DNA of 64,000 nt, from NCBI GenBank assembly GCA_033220425.1, contig CM065653.1, positions 2,170,001 through 2,234,000 on the forward strand, written 5' to 3'. A program made the translations under genes and the position numbers. The stretch's first letter is position 1, and each line of letters begins with the position of its first letter. Of the stretch, positions 1-12,470 are shown piece after piece. A model generated the notes under the pieces. That model worked only from the letters and a program-made list of their open reading frames with translations. It did no database searches and was not told the DNA's origin. The stretch comes from Lepraria neglecta (lineage: Eukaryota; Ascomycota; Lecanoromycetes; Lecanorales; Stereocaulaceae).

Positions 1-669
1 GGTATGAGGGGTTTAACATACGTGAAGCCTTTACTGTGAGTGCTGTTAAGTAGTTGGACTAGTTCTATGCCCTTAGTGGCATTGCTTGACTGAGAATCGG
101 TAGTAAATGGAGCGAAGCTCCAATAGATCCATCTTTATAGGCTGCTGAGAGAGCAGCAGCAGCCGATAAAACCAATCCGGAGAAGCAGGAAAAGGCGAGA
201 AGTATGAGGTAGGAGAGAAAATCATAGCAGGTATGTCTGGTTGAAGCTTTTAAAGAGTTTTGTTAAAAAAGAAACTTGGCCAATAATCAAAGACCTGGCG
301 GAAAAGGCGTGGGTTCACGTGGGATGCTGTATATTAGTAGCAACCGGCATGAGTTTTTATTGAAATGTTAGCGAGCGAGTATTGCGTCCAAAATTTTATG
401 CCGCCGATACTTTGCGGTCGGGCATGTCGAATCGCGTATATAGAGGGTAAAGTAGTTTTGCCATCGCATAATATGAGGCGCCAATGCTCAAATTGGCGCT
501 TTCGGTATAAGCAGACGCTGCGCTGCACATGAACTCCAACATCGCGCATGCTCTTTCAAGATACTGTTTCGGACTTCATCAAGAACGTGCGATTAACCGT
601 GCCAGTATTGAATTAGGAAGAATATAGCTAGATGCAATAGCTCCGCTAGTGCCGTTAGCCAACAACAAA
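1..669. other. No gene recognised
   Basis: Only short open frames occur on both strands and none shows a domain or start-intron-stop structure I recognise. The right end holds the decayed tail of the secreted-protein pseudogene that follows. Confidence 0.5.
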
Positions 670-1225
670 TCAGGCCACAAACCCTGGCCGATCTTTACCC
701 TACCGACGACCTCCGCAAAGCCTGGCTCTTGCTGCAACTTAGTGGGGTTTCGGGAATTCTTCATCGGCCGTAACCAGCCAAAGCGCCTCGAATATGCATA
801 TCAGATCTTTCCAGGAGCCCCGGCGTTGCTCATCGAGATTTCGCCAGAATAAATCTACGGTAGCGCTTTTGACGCCAGCATTGCGGGTTATGTAGTCTGC
901 TTGACCGCTGTCGACTTGCTCTTGCGCTTTCTGGATAATGGCTTGGTAAGCTCTTTGAAGTTGGGCGAGTGGTAGAGAATCGCCGAATGAGAACAGGAAA
1001 AGGGTGTAGTTTGTGTTGGGTATGGCGAAACTGAAGTCGTCTGTGGCGTTGAGGAGTAGGCCCGAGTCTTTCGTGGTATTCGCGGATTGAGGTTCACTGA
1101 GTAAGTGGAATAGTCGCTAGTGTAGGAGCGATGTTGGGAATCGTGGGAAGGGCTGTGGCGGGAATGTTGAGAATGCTGAGAGTTGATAAGCAGAGTAGGA
1201 TGGAAAGAATGGTAGGAAGAAACAT
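670..1225 (-). pseudogene. Decayed secreted-protein gene
   Basis: Reading leftward from an ATG at 1225, the first 43 codons give a clear signal peptide (MFLPTILSILLCLSTLSILN, then an Ala/Pro/Thr-rich stretch). The frame then runs into a TGA. The downstream coding signal continues one base out of phase, with a coherent segment that includes TDDFSFAIPNTNYTLFLFSFGDS, split here as TDDFSFAIPN and TNYTLFLFSFGDS, then RNAGVKSATVDLFWRNL and GSWKDLICIFEALW. Further stops follow in the tail. I read this as a formerly secreted fungal protein whose frame is now broken. I recognise no catalytic domain. The longest open frame on this strand (888-1334) is a different, low-complexity Ser/His-rich frame and looks like a shadow. 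Neighbours are gene-poor, so context gives no function. Confidence 0.5.
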
Positions 1226-2482
1226 TCTCGGTCAGGAAATTGTTCCTATCCCGTGGAAAAAGACTTTCGATGAAGAGAGCTTGATCATCTAGGAACTTTA
1301 TCGGACGATTGGTCGATCGTTGTCGAGGGAGCAAAACTTAGGCGTAGTTAAGTAGTCAGATTGAGGCGAATGAGAGACGCGACAGCAGATTAAGATAAAA
1401 GTCAAGGAGTGGTAGCTCTGCAAATGCCCGGCTTCAAGGGGGGTGACGAAGGTTATATCGGAGGTATAATAGCGCATTTGCGTCCTTTATAGGTAGGTAA
1501 ATCCAAGCGCGAAGACCTTGTCGCATAAGATGATACCGAAGCTAAGGATTTTCTCACAAGCTCACATAGGCGCTTCCACATCGTCTCTAGATTTCCAGAC
1601 TGATAAGGCGTTGATGAAGTTGTTCATTTGCTCCTGCGACGTCGTGAGCGGTATGAAGTGAGGAAGCTTGCGTGAACTCGATTCGAAAGCATGTACATAA
1701 CTGTCCTTGTCGATAAATCCGGGTCCGTTCTGTCGTAAACTTCAACGAGTTGCACCCCCGAAGGTAGGTACACAGATCGGAGCCGTGAATTTTCAGCAGC
1801 CATAGGGATGTAATCGCCTTCTTTTTATTTTTGGGTCTCTTCGGCTTCTTCCTTTGCCCTGGCTTGAGCAATCGTGCCATTCAAGCTCCTTCGTCGCTGT
1901 GATTTGGCAATAGTTTGGGAAGGCTGTTGCTCTATAAGAGCACAGCGTCGTCGTTCCCTAGATCTAGAGGGAAATTTCCCGACCAACTGCTGTAATCTGT
2001 CCCACAATTGTTCTGCCTCCTTGACCATCATCTCGGCATCGGGCTACACGGTGAACAGGTAAGCTTTCCTTTATACGGCTCAAGTACGAGCAGAAGGATC
2101 CTTACGGCAAGAGAAGACAACATGACGGCGTTGACAACTCTCAAAAAGTTTGTGATGCCGATAATGAATGGGATGAGCTAGCCAGTGGAACTGAGTACGT
2201 TCACTCCGGTCGCAGATTTGTATCTGAGGGCAATTTGCTGATTATAGACCATATGATGACAACACAGTTGAAAGCGCTAATGGTCTGGCAAACTACCTCT
2301 ACGGAAGCTTTGAAGGGCTTCGCTACGCCCGAAGGGGGAAAAATCTGAACGTATAGCTTTTAAAAAGCGTATGAAGCTTGCAGTCAACTTGGGATGCAGT
2401 CTTTGAATACTATAAATCCCAGCGTCAGCACCAACCAATACACTGTGCATACTGAAGAAGTAATTACCTTTGAGATGTTGTA
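1226..2482. other. Gene-poor stretch, possible unrecognised remnant
   Basis: On the minus strand between about 2031 and 1587 two overlapping frames are rich in Lys, Arg, Glu and Gln (for example KEAEQLWDRLQQLVGK), which resembles a coiled-coil fragment. No complete gene structure was found and I assign no function. Confidence 0.3.
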
Positions 2483-3485
2483 CTAGTCCAGCAGTCTTTG
2501 TTTCACGCGTTCCAGAGTTGTCCATAGCTCAAGCTCAAATTCAACATAGCCCATAGTTGCGCTAGGACCATTAGAGGAATAAAAGCTACCAGAGAGGAAG
2601 AGTCCTCCCCAGGAAGTTTTCAACAGCAAGCGATGAAGTCTTTTTCTGGAGTGACCTATCAGCGCTATTTCTACACGGTCGAGTCGACTCGAGCTCCGTC
2701 CGCCTCGAGATGGTTTTACGGCCCTGAAAACCCAGCTGGACATCACCGCGGTCCAGAGAACATATGTTAGAAAGAGTGTTACTTGTAACAAGTTATAGTA
2801 AATGGCGAAGAATGTGACCGATACTGCCGAAATAAATTTTTCAAATCGTCCGGCCGGACCTAATACATTTGTCTTCCTAGACAAGAAGAGATTAGGGCTT
2901 GCAATCACCCCCAATGGTGGCGTCAAGACCTGCGAACCAGAACCAAACAGCGTATACAGCAAAATACGCACCCAGGAACTATCGGATCTGGACATCCAGG
3001 GTAGACGTGGGGAAAGACACCCCGCAGAAGATGTTCTCTGTATGTTCTGTGCGGATTCCTATGAAGAAGTGTACGGAAAACAAGTAGCCCAACGACAGAA
3101 AAAGCAGAAAAATGATATCCAGGGCATTAGGTGAACTTGATTTCGGTGATGGTAGGATTGCAATTACAAGCGCGAAGAGGAAAATGGTATTGGTATCTAA
3201 ATTCTCCGCGATCGCTTCTGGGATGAAGTTGTTGGCTAGCCATGAGGTAATCCACTGGATATATCTGCCTAGGTGTATGCCCAGGCCGTATAAGTCCATT
3301 TTGCCCTGGAATTGGCATTGGAGTTGTTGCTCTCGCAGTGTTAAGTCTGCCAAGGGAGATTCATAGCCGCGGATTGCCAGACCATTACGGTAACAAGAAG
3401 ACAGGGCAAGAAGGTCGCAGGATGTTTGTAAAAGCGATCGAAGATGTATGATATCTTCTGCTGGTAACGGTGTCAGATGAGACAT
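2483..3485 (-). pseudogene. Multi-pass membrane protein, frame broken
   Basis: The upstream frame (3485 to 2979, 168 residues) starts MSHLTPLPAEDI and carries hydrophobic segments around IFLFALVIAILPSP and LDIIFLLFLSLGYLFSV. The downstream frame (2995 to 2483) continues in another phase with SWVRILLYTLFGSG and FISAVSVTFFAIYYNLL, again membrane-like. The two overlap by 17 bases, and the coding signal passes from one to the other with no plausible intron, so a single frame change near 2990 is the simplest reading. It probably encoded a fungal integral membrane protein of unknown role. The start ATG at 3485 is the first in frame. The break may be real or an assembly indel. Confidence is fair that this was one gene and low for any function. 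Confidence 0.5.
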
Positions 3486-5631
3486 TCAATTCGAAATTTG
3501 GGCACCAATGATGAAGACAGTCAAGCTCAGCCTAGCCGTAGCAAACTCCGAAGTTGTATTTCTATGTGGGTGGTCCTATTGAAGCTCGGGGTTCTGAATG
3601 CTGTCGAGACGTTTTGTTTCGTGACGAATTGATAACGTAGATATAGAAGTCGAAGCTACGGTGCAGGCGTTGATGGGAGGCTCAGCCTGCATGAAAACAT
3701 TCTGAAAACAAGGTAGGCGCTGAGTCATAAGATCTGCTTACTCACCATCTCCCAGCCAAACTCAGCCAAACGACGGGCCTACCATGAAATATCGACCTAG
3801 GCTAATGCTTATGGACAATAATACGCAATTCTTTCTCTGCTGCAGGCTTATCGCAGGTGTGATCCAATGAGAACTGGCGAGGCTGACGATAAAATGAGGC
3901 AACCAATTGCCGAGGTGTTTGAGTTGCATGGTGGCTTCTTTTCTAAGCCTTAACTCAGCATTATCTTCCAATCAAACAACTCATATGGCATGCTCGATGT
4001 AGAGCGAGTTCAATGCTTCCAGCGCCATCGGTCCGTATCTGGGTCCGGGCCAAGTCCACGGAAATCAAAACCTCTTATCAGGCCCCATTTCATGCTTTCT
4101 GTGCTCACGTCGTGAAAACGGCGCCCTTAGACACATGATCTATTTCGAAGGCGGTATAGCTGTGATTCAATACTTTCGACGTATTCCACCTCTTACGTAC
4201 CCATCAGACCAATGCGTGAATGCAAGGTGTTCACTGTCACTACCTTAGGGATCGTAGCGGTCGTGCCGTCTTACCAACTCGTTACCGTGGAGCTGGCACA
4301 CAAATCCCAATCTTAAACCAATCCATCAGGGTATGCATCATGAAGCGAAGCTGGGTAGCGTATTAGAACTTGACGACACTAGGAGGTAAGATCTGCGCTT
4401 TGCACTAGCAGGCAACAGAATGCGTCTGAAGGACCGATGGTTGATAAGATACTGCCAGAATAGATTCAGGCCAGATTGGTTGGTGTGGCACCCTGAAAGA
4501 TATATTACTGGATCTCTAATTTAGGGAGATTGGAAATGTCGAGTTGCCAGCTCCAGAGTCAGTGATTATGTCGATATATTGGCTTGCTTAGAGCATAAAA
4601 GATACAGTTGCTGACTTGATTGGAGCTCCAGATGGCGCAGAATCCGCTCTGTTTAAGCCAGGAATTGGCCTTGGTGGCTGTATATTGAGAATGGAATGCG
4701 CCATTCGCTGCGCGGAAACTTGCGCAGTTACCAGTTGTACGCTGGGAATTGGTGAATTCATCATAGCTATTGCAACCGAGAGGTCAGAAAATCCAGCGGC
4801 GGAATTGATCTCGAGATACCAATTGAACTCATCCCTTATTGACTGTACACCTGTCGAAGGTGGACCCATCCACGTTGGTTATGAACAAGGCAGATCTGCT
4901 TCACAAACAGCTCCCCCCCAAAGCTAAGGGGAGCAGGCATCGTGAGGCGCAGCACGAGCTAGTCCCACGCTCGATGTCTACTTTAAAAAGTAACCATTCT
5001 CAACTCATTAAACTAACTTTTTGTAAATTGTGGTTCACAATTACAATCGCGAATTTAGATAGGCTCTAACATAAGCCAGCGATTCGGATTTCTTGGCTCC
5101 TGCAGAGCCTGAATAAGTGAAAAGCCTAATCTAATCCCTACGAGAACACCCCAATCTCATCAACACCCCAGGTAAATAATTGACAAATTTGTCGGCCCAA
5201 GTCCTTCAAAGTGGGGCTATTCCGGCTTCGAGATCTTCCAGAATCGATCTACAAATGAAAAAATTTCATGGATCGACGGGAGCAGCGTCAGATGGGCTAG
5301 TGGGGGGAGTGCGAATACCTGGAAACCTAACATTCACTATCCACAATTTATGTATGTCTATCAGCATAATCTCCGAACTGTGTCACGATGGAATGCCTAA
5401 TGTATACAAGAAAGGCAAAGCAATCACCTTAAGAACAGACAGAGCTACCTACACGCTAGTATCTGATTGGCTGGTATCCACAGGGCTGCATATGTCTGGC
5501 TCCCACGATCTAGGTAGACCGCAGTAACTGAGGCACCGACGAAACTCTGCCATGCGGCTTCACTCGTCCGACTCAAGACATGCTGGCGACATGCGCTCCC
5601 TATCAGTATCACAACCTTGAGTCCTCTAAAA
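3486..5631. other. Gene-poor stretch with a two-strand open region
   Basis: No complete gene is recognised. Between about 4588 and 4927 both strands are open for about 90-100 codons, and I could not decide which, if either, is coding. A copy of a short hairpin-bearing repeat lies at about 5073-5134 (second copy near 35573). Confidence 0.4.
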
Positions 5632-7522
5632 ATGGTTGTCCCCTACGGGTTTGGCGTTAGTGATGTTGTCACTGTGGATAACCTAGCATGGAACGTCTAT
5701 ATATCCTGCCGCGCAGCTCCCGAGAGCTTCAGCAATATCAGCCTCGAGGTCCTATCCCTATATGCTGTTCTAAAGGAAGCTGAAGAGACGGTATTCCAGA
5801 GTCCGCTGCCACCCTAAAGCCAAGTGAGACTTGAGACCGTCGGTGATGGATGTCGGAGCGTCCTGGGCGATCTTCAGGATCTTGTGGATGAATCTCAGGG
5901 CTTAGGAACACAGAGCAAGAGGGCATGGGACCGTATGAAATAGGGGGCTGAGGATGTTACTGAGATAAGGCAGCGGCTGATTTCGATACTACGATACTGA
6001 CGGCTTTCATAAGGTGGGTACCTTCCCTACCTGAAAACGAGATTGACGTTACTGATACCGACACCTCCCAGTACTTCCCAAACTAGTTTCTGTTGGAAAT
6101 TGCTTATTCAGCACTATCTTCATTAAAATCTCTACATGCAAATAGCTTCTTCTTCTTTAATCAACTCAATGAGCAACACCTTCTACCCCATAATTTATCA
6201 GTTTCGAACAGAGGCTCGATAAACTCCCGCAAGATGTTCGCAACGGGAAAAGAGAGCTATCGATTGTCTCCCTTCAGACGGTACACCTGATGATAAAGAG
6301 GTCTGGAGGACTATTCGCAAAGAATTGGAAGACGCCAACAAAGACTTCATTGTCGAATAGTTCACCAACGCCGCGGAACAGGAGCCTTCCAAGAGGAAGA
6401 GATGCCGAGTCCTGACTTGACCTGTTCATCCAAAATACAGTCGTCAGCAAGGTCTTTGTCTAGCTTCAAGGTTGACGAGTCAAATTTGGACACCACAAGC
6501 GGCGTTGATATGCCACTGGTTCCTGCCAAACATAAGAAAGTTTGCTATTAAGTCGTCCGCAAGTAGGTAGAAAGCAACTGCTTCAAACATCACAAGGCAA
6601 TTTTCTCGTATTGCAATCCTCATTACAGCTTTGTCTCGGCCCAAAAAGCGATTATCTGCCGCAGTGGACAAAAGAGGTGTTTTTGAAGTCAAGAAGGTTC
6701 TCAATGATCCTGCTTCTCGTCGTGCAATTGACGAAAGAACGTTGTACAGAGAAATCTACGTGGCAAGCAGTTTGGGGCGCCTAGATTTTAACCGAGGCTA
6801 TGGTAGACGCCGGAGTCGATTTAACTCCGGCTCACATCAACGTTGGATTCATATCTCCACTGATGCCGGCCGTCGAATTTCAGAATGAGTCAATGGTGCG
6901 TTACCTTCTCGACCAAGGGGCAGATATCAGTTGTCAAGCCAAGTGTGAAGGCCGCCACTACAATGCTTTAAGGCTAGCCATAAAAAACAAGTCTGAGAGT
7001 ATGGTTTCTCTTCTACTCCAGCGCGGAGCGAACGTAAGTGCTGGGCTTAACTACGCCCAAGTATGGCGCGAGGAGTTCCCGACAGCTTTACATCAAGCTT
7101 CGGCAGGAGGTCTACTAGTTATTGTCGGCCTATCGCTTGAAAGTGACGCCGATATCGAAGCAACTAGTCTTAGATGTTGCACTCCTCTCATGACTGTTAT
7201 CTACAAGAAGAGTATTCCAGCTCTGGAATTCCTGGTTGATAGAGGAGCAGACGTCAACAGGGCAAGCTACACGGGGGTGACCGATGAGAGTTCGGTCAGA
7301 TTCCCTCTCGAAATAGCAGCATATGTGGATTCGCCCGAAATGATACGGACCCTTGTCGAGAATGGTGCAGTAAATGGTTTGGAGGATGCGTACAAACATG
7401 CGCAAGAGACGACCAGACCGTCAAATCGTAATGAGATGTTGTATCTGTTGGATCAGCAAAGATTTAAGCTTCGAAATCTGGAAAGCGATCAGTGTCCGCC
7501 TGCAGAGAGCTCATCGTATTAA
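5632..7522 (+). pseudogene. STAND/NLR-type N-terminus plus ankyrin repeats, decayed
   Basis: From an ATG at 5632 the translation matches the N-terminal domain common at the front of fungal STAND (NLR-like) and ankyrin proteins: YGFGVSDVVTVDNLAWNVY, then RAAPESFSNISLEVLSL and LKEAEETVFQ, continuing past a stop into GDGCRSVLGDLQDLVDE and TQSKRAWDRMK. Further downstream DDKEVWRTIRKELED belongs to the same domain. From about 6631 ankyrin-like units begin, and the longest open stretch (6800-7522, 240 residues) has repeats ending in LLDQGADI, LLQRGANVSA and LVDRGADVNRA. The gene is interrupted by several stops and at least one frame change, so it is dead as it stands. Intact relatives act in the cytosol as non-self recognition or signalling proteins. 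No nucleotide-binding NACHT or NB-ARC block is visible between the two parts. Confidence 0.7.
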
Positions 7523-8293
7523 ATTCAGAGCACCATACGAGATTTGAACACTTTCCAATAGCCAATTCTATCGTCTTCCACAAAGCTACCGCCCTATAGG
7601 TTCACCACTCCGCCTTTTTATATTCTTACCGGAGTAATAACGTCGAGTTCAGGCCTCAACTTGCGTATCTGTGCTTGCTAGCTTTTTCTACACTGGAATG
7701 ACTACCTTCGATGCGGTAGAGACACATATTCCAAGCGACATTAAATAACGACCACCGTAAGACAGCGTCTCTACCTTGCTATCGTGCAGCACACTTTGGC
7801 GCCCTGAGCGTATCCTCACTCGACTCGGGTCTGTGTCATCCCCAGCAAATACAAGTTTTCTAAACTGTGGAGCCCTTCGCTCTTATGTACTGCAATTGGG
7901 TGTTCAAGAGTGCCAAGCGACTTTAATCCTCGTACCTGCGGAGCCTTTTGTTTAGGAGGTTTGCGTCTTCGGACTGTGGGCGGAGTTGTTGAGGCTGGAG
8001 GGCATATTTCCTCCCCTCCAAACGGCGCTTCATAGGAGCTATGGATGTCATGCGCTCATCAACAAGGAAGGTTCAAGTTGTCATCTTTCCTGGTGAGTTG
8101 CTGCCGTTCCATACTTACCAGTCTCTCTTATGAGGATTCAGATTAATGAACGAAAAGATCCTTCTCGTATACACTCTGGGACTTTTAAGCCAGTCTTCCT
8201 TCAACAAAGTTTATCTATCACGACCTGGTGAACGTTTCGACGTTCCTTTCTAACGATAGACACTAAACTTGTACAATTGAATTACCTGTATAC
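7523..8293. other. Intergenic, nothing recognised
   Basis: No open frame with coding character, and no repeat or RNA gene seen. It separates the ankyrin pseudogene from the 3' end of the methyltransferase. Confidence 0.5.
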
Positions 8294-9280
8294 TTAAGCC
8301 TCAGGCTTCCTCCCAATAGTAACAGTAACAACCTGATACTTCCCCTCCTCCTCCGCCAAATCCCTCTGCATATCCCTCCTATACCCCTCCACAACCTCCT
8401 CGCTCAAACCCAACGGCTCCACCAACTTCGGAATCATATGCCAGTAAAGCCCCCATTTATCCCCAATCGCATGTTCCGTCATACGCGTCGCTTCCGGCCT
8501 TTCCTTCAACGCTCCCCTCCAATACGGCACCCGATACTCCCACCTTTGAATATCCACAAACCCCGCATCTTCCATATACCCTTTGATAGTCCATCCAGCA
8601 TCCAAGTCAAGACCTTGCTTGAATCCACCCTCACGGATGGCTTTTTGCCATTCCCATGCTTCGCGCGGGATGATGTGATTGTCTTCGTAGAAGCAGTCTT
8701 CCACATAATCGCCCATTTCCGCCCAACAACCCGGCTTAAGCATCGTAAACGCGTCCTTCACGTATCCAGGCCAATCCGTCATGCCATCAAGTAACAAGCG
8801 ACTGAAGAAGAAGTCGAGAGACCCCCACTGCAATCGCTCATCCTTCCCAGCCATTTTGCGAAAGTTCCCGCGGATGAAGGTCAGATTTTTGGAGGTGATG
8901 TCTGTAGGCTCGGCAGGTACTTGGCAGAGATCTATGCCGTAGATTTGGGAGGTGGGGAAGTGGGAGGCGAGGTAGCGCGTTACGATGCCGGTGCCGCAGC
9001 CCATGTCGAGGATGGTTTTTGGGCCGGAGGAGGTGATGGGGGCGTGGATAATGCGGCCTTTCATTAGGGCGACTAGAGAGTTTGCTTGGTCTATTAGGCG
9101 GGTGTGCTCTGCTGGACTGCGAGGATGCGTTAGCTAGATTTTGGAGGTTCGTGCTGGATTGCGAAAACTTGGGTAGAACATAGGTTGGGGAGGGAAGACT
9201 TACTCATTGGGAAGGATGTATCCAGCCTCGGTGTCATGATAGGTAGGCGAGCGAGAGATCATACCAGCTGGGACAGCCAT
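8294..9280 (-). CDS. SAM-dependent methyltransferase, LaeA/UMTA-like
   Basis: Two exons, 9280-9204 and 9116-8294, with an 87-base intron (donor GTAAGT, acceptor CGCAG), give 299 residues. Exon 1 starts MAVPAGMISRSPTYHDTEAG and joins in phase to give YILPNDPAEHTRL, the usual opening of fungal LaeA-like methyltransferases. SAM-binding motif I is ILDMGCGTG at about residues 61-69, followed by a second-strand acidic end in IYGIDL. A post-I region with FFFSRLLLDGMTDW and MLKPGCWAEMGDY follows. Members of this family methylate unknown small molecules or act as regulators of secondary metabolism. The substrate cannot be told from the sequence. No biosynthetic backbone gene is nearby. The start was chosen because it gives a spliced frame matching the family's N-terminus. 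Confidence 0.85.
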
Positions 9281-9919
9281 GGTTGCTAAATGATCAGAAA
9301 GATTGGGGAAAGGCCTTTAGTCACAATGTATTTGGAAGGAAAGAATAACAAGATGAGGTTATTGAAAAAGAAGCGGCGAGCAGACGATTTAAAAAGGAAG
9401 CTTTTCGGCTTCTGTTGGCACGAGAGCTCGAACATGTTCGCAAGGCGGGTCATGAATTGCAGTAGGAGACCTACGTAAACCTACAGCACAACGGCGTATG
9501 GACTAATGCAGTGTTTTAGAGTACTTCGTGGCACCCCACTTGGTTCGCGCTTTGCGAGAGGGGTAAGTTGGGTCCTGCAGGCCGAACCTGTTCGGGTGCA
9601 TTAGTACTCTGTTCTCGTTCTGATTCGTTCCCCGTTTCATGGAAGCTGTATGGGTAGCCTTTGGGAAATGTGGGAGCCAGGAACACCAGGAACAGATCGT
9701 GGAGATATTCTCCACTGTTCAATTTTCATTGTGAGCCTCAAGCAAGAATTGGTCTGGGTCAAGTTGAAACCAGCACCGAAGTCGAGTTCTTTTCTGCTAG
9801 ACGTACACAATCCGATCTTGTATTCTATACATACAATAATGGTTTGTACAAGGTGCAATACAGTCCACCACCGCTTTTTCTCCCGCAAACCGCTGAACAA
9901 ATCCCTTTTCGTCAAACTT
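9281..9919. other. Intergenic, overlapping open frames without support
   Basis: Open frames of 60-100 codons lie on both strands between 9500 and 9950, but none has a domain, signal peptide or intron pattern I trust. The stretch separates the methyltransferase start from the rhodopsin-type gene's stop. Confidence 0.45.
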
Positions 9920-11309
9920 TTAAGAAGTAGAATTCCTTGAAGTTCCCCCATTCATCCTCGCCACAGGCGACGGTACCCTAGGCTCCGACGCAACAACCGT
10001 AGTCCTAGTCTGATTAATAACCATCCTATCCCTGGACCCAAACCGTTCCAAATCCCCCAGCTCAACAGCATGTTCCTTCCCCCCCACAATCTCAGACGTA
10101 TATTCCGAATCTTTCGGAAATCTCGTCCAGCCATAAGCATTGCGCGTCTTATACCCTTTCCCGCCAAGAAGAGCGAAGGGATTCATTATATCTTTTTTCC
10201 TACTTCTGCTGCCGCTTGACTCGTCGACCCTTTCGACGGGAACGTGGATAGCGTTTGTCATTAGGCCGATGGCGAGGGAGTCGAAGATGGGTTTTAGGAA
10301 GGGCATGCAGGAGGCGATTATGCTGTAGTTTGTGTGGATTACGGTTATGAGGGTGGGTTTGAAGGAGGTGAGTGTTGTGTCAGGGGAGTGGTAGCTTTTG
10401 TTGAGGTAGTAGACGCGTAGGATTGTGAGGGGGATTGTTCTGTGGCATATAAGTATGTGAGGATATTGAGTTCAGCGAGCTGCCATACGTTATGTTTGGT
10501 GCAAACGCGGCCATCGCAAGACGTTTATTTGCAGCGGAGAGTTGTAAATTCATGAGCAGGTATATTGGCGTGAGACCTACTAGAAGTTGGGTCACGACAT
10601 CCACCAATCCGTTGGCTATCCAGAAAGCGAGCTAAGTTCTATTAGTTCGTGTTAGTCCGTTGAGGGCATTGAGAGCTGGTACCTGATCGAAGCATCGTCC
10701 AGAGGCTTCATTCCATGTATGCGGAACTTTACACTGAAATACGACACAGAAGAATGCGACAACAAGCCAGACACCGACGAAGCAGAACGTTCCTATTACT
10801 GTCTTCCGCCTCCAATCTGGCTCGTTCGGATTCGGTCGGGCTAAGGCAATGAGGAATTGCAATGCGGCCATCTTTGCAATGTAAATGGTGATGACATAGA
10901 AGATCTCTGAGACGTATGTCGCCTATAAACAAATTGGTTAGAATTTCAATTGCTTATGGGGAAGTTGGACGCAATACGGACTTTTTGGTAATGTTCGAAC
11001 TTTTGGGCATCCAACGTTCTTTCTGGCTGACCCAAGCCCGACTGGACCTGAAAGGACGAGGCAACGCATTGGCCAACCGCTGTGAACTTGAGGAGTATTA
11101 ACGATACATTCAAGGCTCTAATTCTCAGCGTTGGAAGAATAATAGCGTACCATTGCAATTATCATGAGAATGTCATCATTCTGCCACTTCTTAACCATCC
11201 TCCATTTCGTAGCAACCTTGCTAGAAACAAACAAAATCATGGAGACCAAAGTGATCCATGCTGCCACATTGATCAATGGTCCGCGGTGCTCTGCGTCTAT
11301 TTGTGGCAT
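9920..11309 (-). CDS. Fungal rhodopsin-domain integral membrane protein
   Basis: Five exons can be joined in phase: 11309-11151, 11086-10982, 10922-10683, 10631-10489 and 10439-9920, giving 388 residues. Introns are 49-64 bases, with donors GTACGC, GTCCGT, GTACCA and GTATGG. The protein opens MPQIDAEHRGPL and has about seven hydrophobic segments, including VAAWITLVSMILFVSS, ATYVSEIFYVITIYIAK, VIGTFCFVGVWLVVAFFCVV and FWIANGLVDVVTQLLVG. A conserved Cys-containing loop (CKVPHTWNEASGRCFD) lies between helices. This matches the fungal rhodopsin-like family (the large family of 7-TM proteins annotated as integral membrane protein). The C-terminal tail of about 120 residues is hydrophilic and Ser/Arg-rich, as usual for the family. 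A plasma-membrane receptor-like role is inferred; ligand unknown. Confidence 0.85.
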
Positions 11310-12470
11310 GATGAAGATGCGGGAGAAAGTCTTGACAATTTAACGGAAGGAATGTACATAGGGATGCAAATCGTAGATTGCAGCTCTCCTTATTGATATG
11401 ATAGCTGCAGCTTGGGATTATCATCTCAAAGATCTTCCCTGTGGGCATGAAGGCTTGGCAGGCACTCCATCACTAGTATATTCAGACGTTGTGGTGGTTC
11501 ACAGTGAAGAGCTGTATCAGACCCGCAAGCCACCTCGCTTCTAGATGAGTGGCAGGGTCACAGAGCGGACCCCGAATTTCTGTTTCTGCACGGACCACCA
11601 ATCCATCACACCAGCTTCCCTATCTCAGAAATTTAATATTTCTTCTTTAGACAGAGAAGAGTCCTTCCCGTCCATACCTTCCAATCACAACTTCACGACT
11701 TGGGAAAGGAGCTTATCAGTCGGTTGTCAGTTGCAAGACCGTCCCATCAATCACTGCCCCCCACGGTCACTGCCTTGGCAGATGATTGGTGGTTGTGTGC
11801 GAGAAATTACGCCATGAAATGCCTTGGGAGATGCTTCGCGTCAAAAGGCTTATCAGTGGCCCCTAGTGGCAAGCCTAACCGTTAGCTAAAATAACGAGCG
11901 GCGGGGAGCGAACGGGGAAAGGTTACCAGGAGAAGATGGTGCCTCGACGGCGCGATATCTAGCGGGCAACTTGCCGGTCTGACTTGAATTAACTCGACGA
12001 AGCGCGCCATGGACCCCGATGGCGCACGGAACCGCCCTAGGCACCGAACCGCACGGGCGATCACCAACAGAGAGTCTCACGCACTATTACGTAGCGCTAG
12101 CTCTTGGGGAACATTTTTTGTCAAGACGAAGGATTTTGAACCCTGCGGCGAATATCGCATCGCTGATCGCGAGCATGGCCCTGGCTCCCCACGCCAGGGT
12201 CGCTTGCATTAGGTCGGCCAGCGTGCAGCCCAATAACGCTCTAGTTCGTTCGAAAAGTGCTCATGCCTATCGCGATGAACGCTCCCCTTTCCCAAGTGGA
12301 AATTGAGGCACAGCTGTTATCTCTGCTCTGAACCCACTCGTGGAGCTTCATCTTCGTCCCTTGCATCTTGCCGGCAGAGCCTCCATCAAAGCTCAACCTG
12401 AGACTCCAATTTTTTCTGATACCTCAATTGATCGCTCTACTTTTGGTCCTGTGCTAGAAATACCTCCAAG
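11310..12470. other. Intergenic, upstream region of divergent genes
   Basis: The stretch lies between the divergent starts of the rhodopsin-type gene (leftward) and the permease (rightward), so it holds both promoters. A GC-richer patch at about 11880-12300 is open in several frames, but I see no domain in it. The last 150 bases before the permease ATG are pyrimidine-rich, as is common ahead of fungal genes. Confidence 0.45.

Noticed and set aside
888-1334. 148-codon Ser/His-rich minus-strand frame
   Set aside because: It overlaps the frames that carry the signal peptide and family-like residues, and its low-complexity peptide looks like a shadow.
4588-4927. Both strands open for about 90-100 codons
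   Set aside because: No domain, splice pattern or start context favours either strand; left as unassigned.
11880-12306. GC-rich patch open in several frames
   Set aside because: Peptides are Arg/Ala/Pro-rich in all frames, as expected from composition; no domain.
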